Part shown: positions 13,647 through 20,758 of the stretch, in pieces | Layout of the letters: each line of letters begins with the position of its first letter | Position numbering within the stretch: position 1 is the stretch's first letter | Assembly (NCBI GenBank): GCA_046086305.1 | Contig: JBJSXI010000069.1 | Span: forward strand, 1 to 24,527 | Reading direction: 5' to 3' | DNA length: 24,527 nt | DNA from: UBA668 sp046086305 | GTDB taxonomy: Bacteria; Actinomycetota; Acidimicrobiia; Acidimicrobiales; Ilumatobacteraceae | The notes under the pieces: generated by a model | What the model saw: only the letters and a program-made list of their open reading frames with translations | Databases searched by the model: none | What the model was told of the DNA's origin: nothing | Translations under genes and position numbers: made by a program

Positions 13647-16033
13647 TTGGTGGCTCCTTTGGCGCGCTGGATGGCTGTCCAGACGGTCTGGGGACTGGCG
13701 GGCATGGGCATGTCGCGAACGCCGAGCGAGCTGAGCGCATCGACGATCGCGTTGATCACCGTCGGCGCCGCACCGATCGTGCCGGCCTCACCGATGCCCT
13801 TGACACCGAGCTGGTTGGTCGGCGACGGCGTGACGGTGTGTCCGAGGGTGAGTGGTGGCACGTCGCTCGCTGCGGGAACGAGGTACTCGGCAAGGGTGCT
13901 CGTGCGCAGGTTGCCGTCCGAGTCGTACACGGCGTCCTCGTACAGCGCCTGAGCGAGACCCTGGATGACACCGCCATGCACCTGACCCTCGACGATCAGC
14001 GGGTTCACCTGCACGCCGCAGTCGTCGACGGCGACGTACTGCAGCACATCGACCTGACCGGTCTCGGTGTCGACCTCGACGGTGCACATGTGTGTGCCGA
14101 ACGGCCACGAGAAGTTCGGTGGGTCGTAGGTGGTGTGCGCCTCGAGGTTCGGCTCGACGCCGTCGGGCAGGTTGTGAGCGGTGAACGCCGCAAAGGCGAT
14201 CGCCGCGAGCGGCGTCGAGCGGTCGGGCGATCCCTTCACCGAGAACATGCCGCCGGCGAACTCGACGTCGGCCTCGTCGGCCTCGAGTTGGTGGGCGGCG
14301 ATCTTGGTCGCCTTCTCGATGATCTTGTCGCACGACAGGGCGATCGCGACCCCGCCGACGGGCAGTGAGCGTGAACCGTAGGTGTCGAGCCCGAGCGGCG
14401 ACAGCGCCGTGTCACTGTGGAGGACATCGACGTCGTCGGGGCTGACGCCGAGTTTCTCGGCGACGATCATGCTCCACGCGGTCTCGTGTCCCTGACCGTG
14501 CGGCGAGGTGCCGGTGACGACCTGCACCTTGTTCGTCGGCAGCACCCGCACGGTCGCCGCCTCCCATCCGCCGGCGCCATAGTTGAGCGAGGCGAGCACC
14601 CGGGAGGGAGCGAGACCGCACATCTCGAAGTAACTGACCGTGCCGATGCCGAGGAGCTTGGTCGCGCCCGGCACGTTCTGCGTGCGCTGTCGGGCGCGCA
14701 CACCGTCGTAGTCGGCGAGTTCGGCCGCCTTCTTCGCAGCGGCCTCGTGGTCACCCGAGTCGTAGACGAGTCCGGTGAACGCGGTGTACGGGAACTGCTC
14801 CTTGCGGATGTAGTTGCGCCGACGCAGTTCCATCGGGTCGATGCCCATCGTGCGGGCGAGGGTGTCCATGGCCCGCTCGATCGCGTAGGTGGCCTCGGGT
14901 CGCCCCGCACCGCGATACGCATCGGTCGGGGTCATCGTCGTGTAGACGCCCGTGCAGCTGAAGTCGTAGGCGGCAGGCAGGTCGTAGACGCCGGCATAGA
15001 GGAATGCGCCGAGCAGCGGCACACCGGCGGTGATCAACTGCTGGTAGCCACCCATGTCGGCGATCAGACGGACCCGCACTGCGGTGAGGCGCCCGTCGGC
15101 GTCGGCGGCCAGGTCGATGTGCTGGATCTGGCCGCGACCCTGCACCGCAGCAACCGTGTTCTCGCTGCGCGTCTCGTTCCAGCGCACCGGGACCGAGTGC
15201 TTGCGGGCGAGCGCTGTGGCGAGCAGCTCCTCGGCGTAGACGTCGAGCTTGCTGCCGAAGCCGCCACCCACCGCCGGCGCGACGACACGCACCTGGTGCT
15301 CGGGGATGCCGAGGGTGATCGCCGTCATCACCTTCAAGATGTGCGGGATCTGTGTCGCCGAGTAGAGCGTGATGTCCCCGCCGAAGGGCTGCGGGACGGC
15401 ACACACCGCTCTGGGCTCCATGGCGATCGCGATGAGTCGCTGCTGGACATATCGCTCGCTCACCGTGTGTGCGGCAGCGGCGAACGCGGCGTCGACCTGC
15501 CCCGGCGTCCCCTCGACCTTGAGGTCCCACGTGTAGCAGGCGTTGGTGCCGAGTCCCTCGTGGATGACGACCCGGTCGGTGAGAGCGTCCTCGAGGTCGA
15601 TCACTGCCTCGAGCGGCTCGTAGTCGACGTCGACGAGTTCGGCCGCATCGCGAGCGGCCGCCTCGGACGTGGCGAGCACACACGCCACACCGTCACCGAC
15701 GTAGCAGGCCTTGCCCACCGCCAGCGGGTAGTGGTCGGGGGCCTTCATGTCGGGCGTGACCTTCCATGCGCTCGGCATCGGCGCAGCCCACATCGACTGC
15801 AGGTCGGCACCCGTGTAGGCGGCGACGACACCCGGCGAGGCGAGGGCCGCCGACAGGTCGATCTTGCGGATCCGGGCGTGCGCATACGGACTGCGCACGA
15901 GCACCAGATGCAGTGCACCCGGGATGTTCAGGTCGTTGGTGAACTTGGCCTCGCCCGTCAACAGGGCGGGGTCCTCCTTGCGGAGCATCCGGCTCCCCAG
16001 CACGGATGTCGTTCGGTCGTCGGTGACGGTCAT
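13643..16033 (-). CDS. coxL: CoxL-type molybdopterin large subunit, form II (AYRGAGR)
   Basis: This 796-residue catalytic subunit binds molybdopterin cytosine dinucleotide and carries out the hydroxylation. The active-site loop at residues 372-378 is AYRGAGR, the form II signature; the copper-binding AYxCSFR loop of true CO dehydrogenase is absent, so CO oxidation cannot be assumed. Cofactor-binding stretches VGGGFGSKLDVYAEE, SPHGQGHETAWS and the catalytic-Glu segment GVKGIGEAGTIG are all present. The start at ATG 16033 gives the usual N-terminus (GSRMLRKEDPALLTGEAKFTNDL). It follows coxS by 46 bases and overlaps coxM by GTGA. It is longer than the second coxL-type gene in this window (765 aa) and clearly a different paralogue. 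Substrate unknown. Confidence 0.95.
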   Translation of the reverse strand: MTVTDDRTTSVLGSRMLRKEDPALLTGEAKFTNDLNIPGALHLVLVRSPYAHARIRKIDLSAALASPGVVAAYTGADLQSMWAAPMPSAWKVTPDMKAPDHYPLAVGKACYVGDGVACVLATSEAAARDAAELVDVDYEPLEAVIDLEDALTDRVVIHEGLGTNACYTWDLKVEGTPGQVDAAFAAAAHTVSERYVQQRLIAIAMEPRAVCAVPQPFGGDITLYSATQIPHILKVMTAITLGIPEHQVRVVAPAVGGGFGSKLDVYAEELLATALARKHSVPVRWNETRSENTVAAVQGRGQIQHIDLAADADGRLTAVRVRLIADMGGYQQLITAGVPLLGAFLYAGVYDLPAAYDFSCTGVYTTMTPTDAYRGAGRPEATYAIERAMDTLARTMGIDPMELRRRNYIRKEQFPYTAFTGLVYDSGDHEAAAKKAAELADYDGVRARQRTQNVPGATKLLGIGTVSYFEMCGLAPSRVLASLNYGAGGWEAATVRVLPTNKVQVVTGTSPHGQGHETAWSMIVAEKLGVSPDDVDVLHSDTALSPLGLDTYGSRSLPVGGVAIALSCDKIIEKATKIAAHQLEADEADVEFAGGMFSVKGSPDRSTPLAAIAFAAFTAHNLPDGVEPNLEAHTTYDPPNFSWPFGTHMCTVEVDTETGQVDVLQYVAVDDCGVQVNPLIVEGQVHGGVIQGLAQALYEDAVYDSDGNLRTSTLAEYLVPAASDVPPLTLGHTVTPSPTNQLGVKGIGEAGTIGAAPTVINAIVDALSSLGVRDMPMPASPQTVWTAIQRAKGATK

Positions 16034-16079
16034 CTCGGTACCCCCAGTACTCGTGACACCTGTGGTTGGATCGGTTGGG

Positions 16080-16538
16080 TCAGCTGTTCGCCGCGCAGGC
16101 GAGCACGGCCTTGACGATGTTGTGGTAGCCGGTGCACCGGCAGAGGTTTCCTTCGAGTCCGATGCGGACCTCTTCCTCGGTGGGCTTCGGGTTCTCGTTC
16201 AGGAGACTCGTCGCTGCCATCACCATGCCCGGCGTGCAGTACCCGCACTGGAGGCCGTGGTGCTCCATGAACGCCTTCTGCATCGGATGCATCTCGCCGT
16301 CGCGTGCCATGCCTTCGATGGTCGTGATCGACGAGCCGTCGGCCTGCACCGCGAGTACGGTGCAACTCTTCACCGCCTCGCCGTCGAGATGGAGACTGCA
16401 TGCACCGCACGACGAGGTGTCGCAGCCGATGTTGGTGCCGGTGAGCCCGAGTACTTCGCGCACGTAGTGCACGAGCAGGGTCCGAGGTTCCACATCGCTC
16501 TCGTGAGCGGTGCCGTTGACGGTGACGCGAATCTTCAC
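16080..16538 (-). CDS. coxS: CoxS-type 2Fe-2S subunit of a molybdenum hydroxylase
   Basis: This 152-residue small subunit carries two [2Fe-2S] clusters that move electrons from the Mo site to FAD. The N-terminal plant-type ferredoxin domain has Cys39, Cys44, Cys47 and Cys59 (GCDTSSCGACSLHLDGEAVKSC). The C-terminal helical domain has CGYCTPGMVM around residue 100 and CRCTGYHNIVKAV around residue 132. Everything needed for both clusters is present. The GTG start at 16538 has GGGGG 7 bases upstream. This is the first gene of the S-L-M-oxidase cluster; the start GTG overlaps the stop of a possible 11-codon leader reading frame (16570-16535). It diverges from the YibE/F-like gene with 63 bases between. 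Confidence 0.96.
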   Translation of the reverse strand: MKIRVTVNGTAHESDVEPRTLLVHYVREVLGLTGTNIGCDTSSCGACSLHLDGEAVKSCTVLAVQADGSSITTIEGMARDGEMHPMQKAFMEHHGLQCGYCTPGMVMAATSLLNENPKPTEEEVRIGLEGNLCRCTGYHNIVKAVLACAANS

Positions 16539-16570
16539 CCGAGATCCCCCCTGTGGATCGATGCCCCCAT
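16535..16570 (-). CDS. Possible 11-codon leader reading frame before coxS
   Basis: An ATG at 16570, preceded closely by AGGAGG, opens a frame reading MGASIHRGDLG and stopping at a TGA that overlaps the coxS GTG as GTGA. This is the layout of a coupled leader peptide. The Shine-Dalgarno spacing (3 bases) is shorter than ideal, and the frame is short enough to arise by chance. I list it as a weak candidate. Confidence 0.2.
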   Translation of the reverse strand: MGASIHRGDLG

Positions 16571-16589
16571 TGGCCTCCTCATCATGCAC

Positions 16590-16595
16590 CAAAAT
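16590..16595 (+). promoter_or_regulatory. Candidate -10 element of the YibE/F-like gene
   Basis: CAAAAT (four of six consensus bases) is followed by exactly 6 bases and the ATG at 16602, the same spacing seen at other leaderless genes of this window. It supports 16602 as the start over the in-frame ATG at 16584. Confidence 0.3.
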
Positions 16596-16601
16596 CCGAG
16601 C

Positions 16602-17813
16602 ATGGGAAACAGGGCCTCCGATCACGCACTCGAACACGCACTCGACGCGTCCCCTTCGACCGCCCGGCGGGTGCGGATGGCGGTCACGGTGTGGGTCGCC
16701 GGGGCGGCGGTTGCCGCCGTTGCGATGTGGCCATCGGGTGATCGGACGGCGCAGTTCCCCGACGTGCCGCGGGTTGCGGGGCAGGTCACCTCTGTCGAGA
16801 TCGCGCCGTGCACCGGCACTGCCGTGGCCGATCTCGTCGAGTGCCGGATCGTCTCGGTGCTCCTCACCACCGGCGAAGAGGCCGGCTCGACGGCGGTGCT
16901 TGAGCTCGCCGTCACCGGTACACCGGGACGTCAGGTCGACGTCGGCGACCGGATCTTCGTCCGTTCCTCCACCGGCGCAGATGGTCGACCGGTGTACCAG
17001 TTCGCCGACTATCGGCGGTCGGGGCCGATGTGGGTGTTGGCGGTCCTCTTCGCCACGGTCGTCGTCGCCTTGGGACGCTGGCGCGGTGTCGGTGCACTCG
17101 GCGGGCTGGTGGTCGGCGCGGCCGTCCTGGTCGGGTTCGTGCTGCCGGCGCTGCTCGACGGATCGAGCCCGGTTCTCGTTGCCGTGGTCGGCGCGTCGAT
17201 CGTCGCGGCGGTGGCGCTGCTGCTCGCCCATGGCCCGGGTCCGGCGACCGAGGTCGCTCTGCTGAGCACCCTGGTGTCACTCTCGCTCACCGGTGTGCTG
17301 GCGTGGGCCTTCGTCGGGTTGACGTCGCTCACCGGACTCAGCGACGAGAACGCACTCCTCCTCGGGTCCCTCGGGGTGTCGATCGACCCTCGCGGTCTGC
17401 TCCTCGCCGGCGTGGTGATCGGCTCGCTCGGCGTGCTCGACGATGTGACGGTGACCCAGGTGGCCGTGGTCGGCGAACTTCACCACTCGCAGCCGGCGAT
17501 GCCGACGGCCGAACTGGTGAGACGGGCGATGTCGGTGGGGCGCGACCACATCTCGTCGACCGTCAACACGCTGTTCCTCGCCTATGCGGGCGCGGCTCTG
17601 CCGCTGCTCCTGCTGTTCACCGAGACGGGTGTCGGGGTCGCCGAGGTCGTGACGAGTGAGACCGTGGCGATCGAGGTCGTCCGCACCCTCGTCGGGAGCA
17701 TCGGGCTCGTCGCGTCGGTGCCGATCAGCACATGGTTGGCCGCCGCTGTGCTGCGCCGCGACCCGCTCAGTCGAGCGGGCGGTGATGGTGAGGCATCCGC
17801 CGCGGCAGTGTGA
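16602..17813 (+). CDS. YibE/F-like multipass membrane protein
   Basis: This 403-residue protein belongs to the YibE/F family (PF07907), membrane proteins of unsettled function found mostly in Gram-positive bacteria. A first hydrophobic helix (VTVWVAGAAVAAVAMW) is followed by an extracytoplasmic beta-type domain with two cysteines about residue 70-85 (EIAPCTGTAVADLVECRIVSV), then about seven membrane helices from residue 145 on. The family core is visible in GLSDENALLLGSLGVSIDPRGLLLAGVVIGSLGVLDDVTVTQVAVVGEL and MSVGRDHISSTVNTLFLAYAGAALPLLLLF. The ATG at 16602 is chosen over 16584 on the -10 spacing. A much longer frame upstream is rejected because it lies antisense to coxS/coxL. The 3' end overlaps the convergent znuB gene by 47 bases. 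Confidence 0.88.
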   Translation: MGNRASDHALEHALDASPSTARRVRMAVTVWVAGAAVAAVAMWPSGDRTAQFPDVPRVAGQVTSVEIAPCTGTAVADLVECRIVSVLLTTGEEAGSTAVLELAVTGTPGRQVDVGDRIFVRSSTGADGRPVYQFADYRRSGPMWVLAVLFATVVVALGRWRGVGALGGLVVGAAVLVGFVLPALLDGSSPVLVAVVGASIVAAVALLLAHGPGPATEVALLSTLVSLSLTGVLAWAFVGLTSLTGLSDENALLLGSLGVSIDPRGLLLAGVVIGSLGVLDDVTVTQVAVVGELHHSQPAMPTAELVRRAMSVGRDHISSTVNTLFLAYAGAALPLLLLFTETGVGVAEVVTSETVAIEVVRTLVGSIGLVASVPISTWLAAAVLRRDPLSRAGGDGEASAAAV

Positions 17814-18603
17814 TGGCGTAGACAAGCGCGAAGAAGCCTGCGGCGACGAGGCCGATGGTGGCACCGGGTGCCGAACCGAGGTGGTAGCTGGCGACGAGGC
17901 CGACGATGCCCTCACCCACACCGAGCGCGATCGCGACGAGGGTCATCGTGCGCAGGGTGCGCGTGGCGAGGCGGGCGGTCGCCGCCGGGGTGACGAGCAT
18001 CGTGACCGACATGATCGTGCCGACGACCCGCAGGCTCACCACGACGACCACGGCGAGGAGCACCACGAGCACGGCCTGCACGGTCTCGACCCGCACACCC
18101 ACCTGCTCGGCCTGTACGTGGTCGAAGGTGGCGAGGCGCAGTTCGCCAAACAGCGCGAGCACCGTGGCGAGCGCGACGGCACCGAGGACGGACGCGAGGA
18201 CGACATCGCTCCACGTGACGGTGAGCACGCGCCCGAAGAGCAGGTGGGTCAACTCGACACCGGTGTCGAGTCGGCTGATCACGACGACCCCGAGGGCGAA
18301 CAGGGCTGTGCCGACGATGGCCACGACAGTTTCCTGGCCCAGGCGCCGCGAGGCCGACAGCCACAGGAGCGCCGCAGCGATCAGCACGCCGGCGCCGAGT
18401 GCACCGAGGAGCACTCCGACCCCTGCGGCGTAGGCGAGCGCGACGCCGGCGAGGGTGCCGTGCGCCATCGCGTCACCCAGATTGGCCATCCGCCGCAGGA
18501 CGACCCACACGCCGACTGCGGGCGCAACCACGCCGATGACGACGGTCGCGACGAGCGCTCGCTGCATGAACTCGAGGCGGAACGGATCAGTCAGCCACTG
18601 CAC
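17767..18603 (-). CDS. znuB: ZnuB-type metal ABC transporter permease
   Basis: This 278-residue integral membrane protein is the permease of an ABC-3 family metal importer (zinc or manganese). It opens with the classic VQWLTDPFRLEFMQRALVA, which decides the GTG start at 18603; starting at the next ATG would lose that conserved leader. About eight membrane helices follow, with the family stretches GDAMAHGTLAGVALAY, VGTIMSVTMLVTPAATARLA and the C-terminal GATIGLVAAGFFAL. The start overlaps the end of znuC by 17 bases. The last 47 bases overlap the convergent YibE/F-like gene. Confidence 0.93.
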   Translation of the reverse strand: MQWLTDPFRLEFMQRALVATVVIGVVAPAVGVWVVLRRMANLGDAMAHGTLAGVALAYAAGVGVLLGALGAGVLIAAALLWLSASRRLGQETVVAIVGTALFALGVVVISRLDTGVELTHLLFGRVLTVTWSDVVLASVLGAVALATVLALFGELRLATFDHVQAEQVGVRVETVQAVLVVLLAVVVVVSLRVVGTIMSVTMLVTPAATARLATRTLRTMTLVAIALGVGEGIVGLVASYHLGSAPGATIGLVAAGFFALVYAITLPRRMPHHHRPLD

Positions 18604-19330
18604 GCGCACCTGCCGATCCGAACGTCGCCTCGAGGACCTCGGTCGACAGCACATCCTCGGGTCGGCCGTCGGCGCGCAGGGTGCCGTTGATGGCGAGACA
18701 ACGGTCGAAGCGCCGTCGTGCGAGGGCGAGGTCGTGGGTGGAGACGAGCAGGGTCGTGCCCTCGGCGGTGAGGGTGCGGAACACGTCGAACAGGTCGTTG
18801 GTGGTGGGTTGATCGACACCGCCGAGCGCCTCGTCGAGCAGCACGACCGACGCCTCCTGGGCGAGTGCTCGGGCGAGGAACGCGCGCTGCAGTTGCCCAC
18901 CGGAGAGTTCGCTGAGCGAGCGGTCGGCGACATCGGTCAGCCCCACGCGCCGGAGTGCATCGGTCGCCGCGGCGCGGTCGCTCGCTGCCGGTCGCCGGAA
19001 CCAGCGGTGGAATCGACGTCGGCCACCGACGACGAGTTCGTGGACCGTGAGCGGGAACGTGAGGTCGTGTTCGTTGCGCTGGGGGATGTAGGCGATGTCC
19101 ATCCGATCGGTCCGGTGGTGGCAGTGCACACCGTTCACCTCGACGATGCCGCGGTGATTGACGAGTCCGCAGATGGCCTTGAAGAGCGAACTCTTCCCTG
19201 CACCGTTCGGGCCGATCACACCGACGAGTTCACCGCGACCGACGCCGAAGGTGACGTCGTGCAGCGCGACCCGTTCGTCTCCGTAGTCGACGCCGAGTCC
19301 ATCGACCTCGAGGATCAACTGCTCAGCCAC
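18587..19330 (-). CDS. znuC: ZnuC-type metal ABC transporter ATPase
   Basis: This 247-residue cytoplasmic ATPase powers the metal importer. Walker A is GPNGAGKSS, the Q-loop is in AYIPQRNEHDLTFPLTV, the signature is LSGGQLQRAFLARAL, Walker B is SVVLLDEALGGVD and the switch His is in LLVSTHDLALARR. Together with the permease and binding protein it fits the ZnuABC/MntABC group; the D-loop and PLTVHELVVGGRR stretch are typical of that group. The GTG start at 19330 overlaps the znuA stop by 8 bases, so the three genes form one tight operon. Confidence 0.95.
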   Translation of the reverse strand: MAEQLILEVDGLGVDYGDERVALHDVTFGVGRGELVGVIGPNGAGKSSLFKAICGLVNHRGIVEVNGVHCHHRTDRMDIAYIPQRNEHDLTFPLTVHELVVGGRRRFHRWFRRPAASDRAAATDALRRVGLTDVADRSLSELSGGQLQRAFLARALAQEASVVLLDEALGGVDQPTTNDLFDVFRTLTAEGTTLLVSTHDLALARRRFDRCLAINGTLRADGRPEDVLSTEVLEATFGSAGARAVAD

Positions 19331-20219
19331 ACCCGAGTCCGGTCTGCAGGGCCGAGAGGTTGGCGCGCATCAGCGACAGGTAGGTGGCGCCCTCATCGAT
19401 CCGGTCTGCGGGCGGCGACTCGACCGGGTCGAGCACGGCGGTCGTCGCCCCGACCTCAGCGGCGAGGGTCGCCGCGAGGTCGTCGGGGAGTGCCTCTTCG
19501 AAGAAGATCGTCGTGACACCCTCGGCCGAGGCGAGCTCGGCGAGCTCCGCAAGGGTTGCAGCCGACGGCTCCTCGCTCGGTGAGATTCCCGCGATCGGGG
19601 CAGCGCGCAGGCCGTAGTCGCGGGCGAGGTAGCCGAAGGCGTAGTGGGCGGTGACGAGGACCGCATCGGCGCAGCCGGCGAGGCTGGCGCGGAACTCGGC
19701 GTCGAGATCCGCGAGCGCATCGGCGTAGGCAGCAGCATTGGCGCGGATCGGCGCCGGGTCGTCGACGAGCGGAGCAATCGCGTCGGCAACGGCGCGCGCC
19801 ATGTCGGCCATGAGTCGCGGTGACAGCCACACATGTGGGTCGCCGTCGACGAGGTCGACCGAGTCGAGCAGATCGACTCGGGTCGCCCGGTCGAGTTCGG
19901 CCACGGCGCGCTCGACACCCGGCTGCAGCTGGCCGCCGAGGAGGACGACCACGTCGGTATCGGCGAGGTCGTCGAGTTGCTTGGGAGTGGGCTCGTACTC
20001 GTGGGCATCGGCCCCTGCGGGGACGATCGGCACGATCTCGATCGCGTCACCGGCGTCACCCACGACGTTGCGCACGAGTTCCTCGACCGGGAAGAACGAG
20101 ACCGCAACGGTGAGCCGCGTCGATGTGTCGTCGGGCGACGCACAGGCGCCGAGTGCGCCGGCTGCGACGAGCCCGCAGAGGGCGAGAGGTGTCAGGCGGG
20201 GGGAATGTGACGGGGGCAC
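19323..20219 (-). CDS. znuA: ZnuA-type metal-binding lipoprotein (cluster A-I)
   Basis: This 298-residue lipoprotein captures the metal for the ZnuBC transporter on the outer face of the membrane. A short signal with lipobox LGAC puts the lipidated residue at Cys26. Metal-ligand histidines expected for the family are visible in GADAHEYEPTP, in GDPHVWLSP and in VTAHYAFGYLARDYGL, with an acidic residue in the later FFEEALPDD. There is no His-rich loop, which many zinc-binding ZnuA proteins have, so manganese cannot be excluded from this protein alone. The GTG at 20219 is chosen because TACTCT lies 6 bases upstream, and the Fur-type box lies upstream of that; an earlier ATG at 20288 would read through the operator. 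It is first in the operon and divergent from the Fur-family gene. Confidence 0.93.
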   Translation of the reverse strand: MPPSHSPRLTPLALCGLVAAGALGACASPDDTSTRLTVAVSFFPVEELVRNVVGDAGDAIEIVPIVPAGADAHEYEPTPKQLDDLADTDVVVLLGGQLQPGVERAVAELDRATRVDLLDSVDLVDGDPHVWLSPRLMADMARAVADAIAPLVDDPAPIRANAAAYADALADLDAEFRASLAGCADAVLVTAHYAFGYLARDYGLRAAPIAGISPSEEPSAATLAELAELASAEGVTTIFFEEALPDDLAATLAAEVGATTAVLDPVESPPADRIDEGATYLSLMRANLSALQTGLGCG

Positions 20220-20225
20220 CAGGTC

Positions 20226-20254
20226 AGAGTAACAGAAATGAGAACCATTCCCAA
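20226..20254 (-). promoter_or_regulatory. Leaderless znuA promoter
   Basis: On the minus strand TTGGGA (20254-20249) is followed by a 17-base spacer and TACTCT (20231-20226), then 6 bases and the GTG of znuA. Spacing and hexamers fit a housekeeping promoter. The palindrome at 20239-20253 fills most of the spacer and touches the -35, so a bound repressor would block RNA polymerase. Confidence 0.6.
20239..20253. promoter_or_regulatory. Fur/Zur-type operator (7-1-7 palindrome)
   Basis: TGAGAAC-C-ATTCCCA matches the classical 7-1-7 Fur-family box TGATAAT-N-ATTATCA at 10 of 14 positions, and its half-sites (TGAGAAC and, on the other strand, TGGGAAT) agree with each other at 5 of 7. It is AT-rich against the surrounding high-GC sequence, lies between a metal importer and a Fur-family gene, and overlaps the znuA promoter. 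Repression of znuA by the adjacent regulator under metal excess is the natural reading. Confidence 0.6.
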
Positions 20255-20269
20255 TAAGTGCCCGGCCGG

Positions 20270-20275
20270 TAGGCT
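20270..20275 (+). promoter_or_regulatory. -10 element of the leaderless Fur-family gene
   Basis: TAGGCT is followed by 6 bases and the GTG at 20282, the same hexamer and spacing as at mocA. A weak -35 (TTCCCA, 20248-20253, 16-base spacer) would lie within the Fur-type box, so the regulator may also control itself. Confidence 0.45.
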
Positions 20276-20281
20276 GCCGGC

Positions 20282-20758
20282 GTGTCACCGTCGCCGCGCC
20301 CGGATCAGCCCGAGCTGACGCCGGCGACCGCAGCGGCGGTGAACCCGGTGCTCGCCCGCCACGACCTGCGCCTGACGAGCCATCGTCGCGCCGTGCTCGG
20401 CGCCCTCGAGGCAGCCGAGCGACCGTTGACCACCGACGAGATCGTCGCCCGCACCGGGGTGCCGACCTCCACCGTCTACCGGAACCTCGCCGAACTCGCC
20501 GAGGTGGGTGTGGTGGCGAGGATCGTCGGTGCCGCCGGCGGCGATCGTCACGAACTCGCCGAACAGTTCTCGCACCGCCACCACCATCACCTCGTGTGCG
20601 AGTCGTGCGGTGTGGTCGCCGACTTCGACCCGAGCAGCGGCCTCGAGCGGCTCATCGCAGTCGAGCTGCAGTCACTCCTGGCTGCGACGGGATTCGAGAT
20701 CAGCCACCATGTGTTCGACGCCCACGGTCGCTGCCGTGACTGTCGGACGTCGCAGTGA
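20282..20758 (+). CDS. Fur-family metalloregulator, probably Zur
   Basis: This 158-residue DNA-binding regulator belongs to the Fur family. The N-terminal winged helix reads LTSHRRAVLGALEAAERPLTTDEIVARTGVPTSTVYRNLAELAEVGVV. The hinge and dimer domain carry the metal ligands: HRHHHHLVCESCGVV, with a His cluster and the first Cys pair (CESC), and a C-terminal second Cys pair CRDC for the structural zinc. Position next to znuACB and a shared Fur-type operator point to Zur (zinc) rather than iron Fur, but manganese (Mur) is not excluded. A GTG start with a -10 6 bases away suggests a leaderless mRNA. The last 59 bases overlap the end of the convergent aminotransferase gene. Confidence 0.92.
   Translation: MSPSPRPDQPELTPATAAAVNPVLARHDLRLTSHRRAVLGALEAAERPLTTDEIVARTGVPTSTVYRNLAELAEVGVVARIVGAAGGDRHELAEQFSHRHHHHLVCESCGVVADFDPSSGLERLIAVELQSLLAATGFEISHHVFDAHGRCRDCRTSQ

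Noticed and set aside
14417..16114. 565-codon plus-strand open frame opposite coxL
   Set aside because: It is antisense to a gene with complete family motifs. Long mirror frames are expected in GC-rich DNA with strong third-position bias, and its translation resembles no protein.
13643..16538. Reading the S-L-M cluster as a true aerobic CO dehydrogenase
   Set aside because: The large subunit loop is AYRGAGR, without the Cu-binding Cys of AYxCSFR, so form I CO dehydrogenase is not supported.
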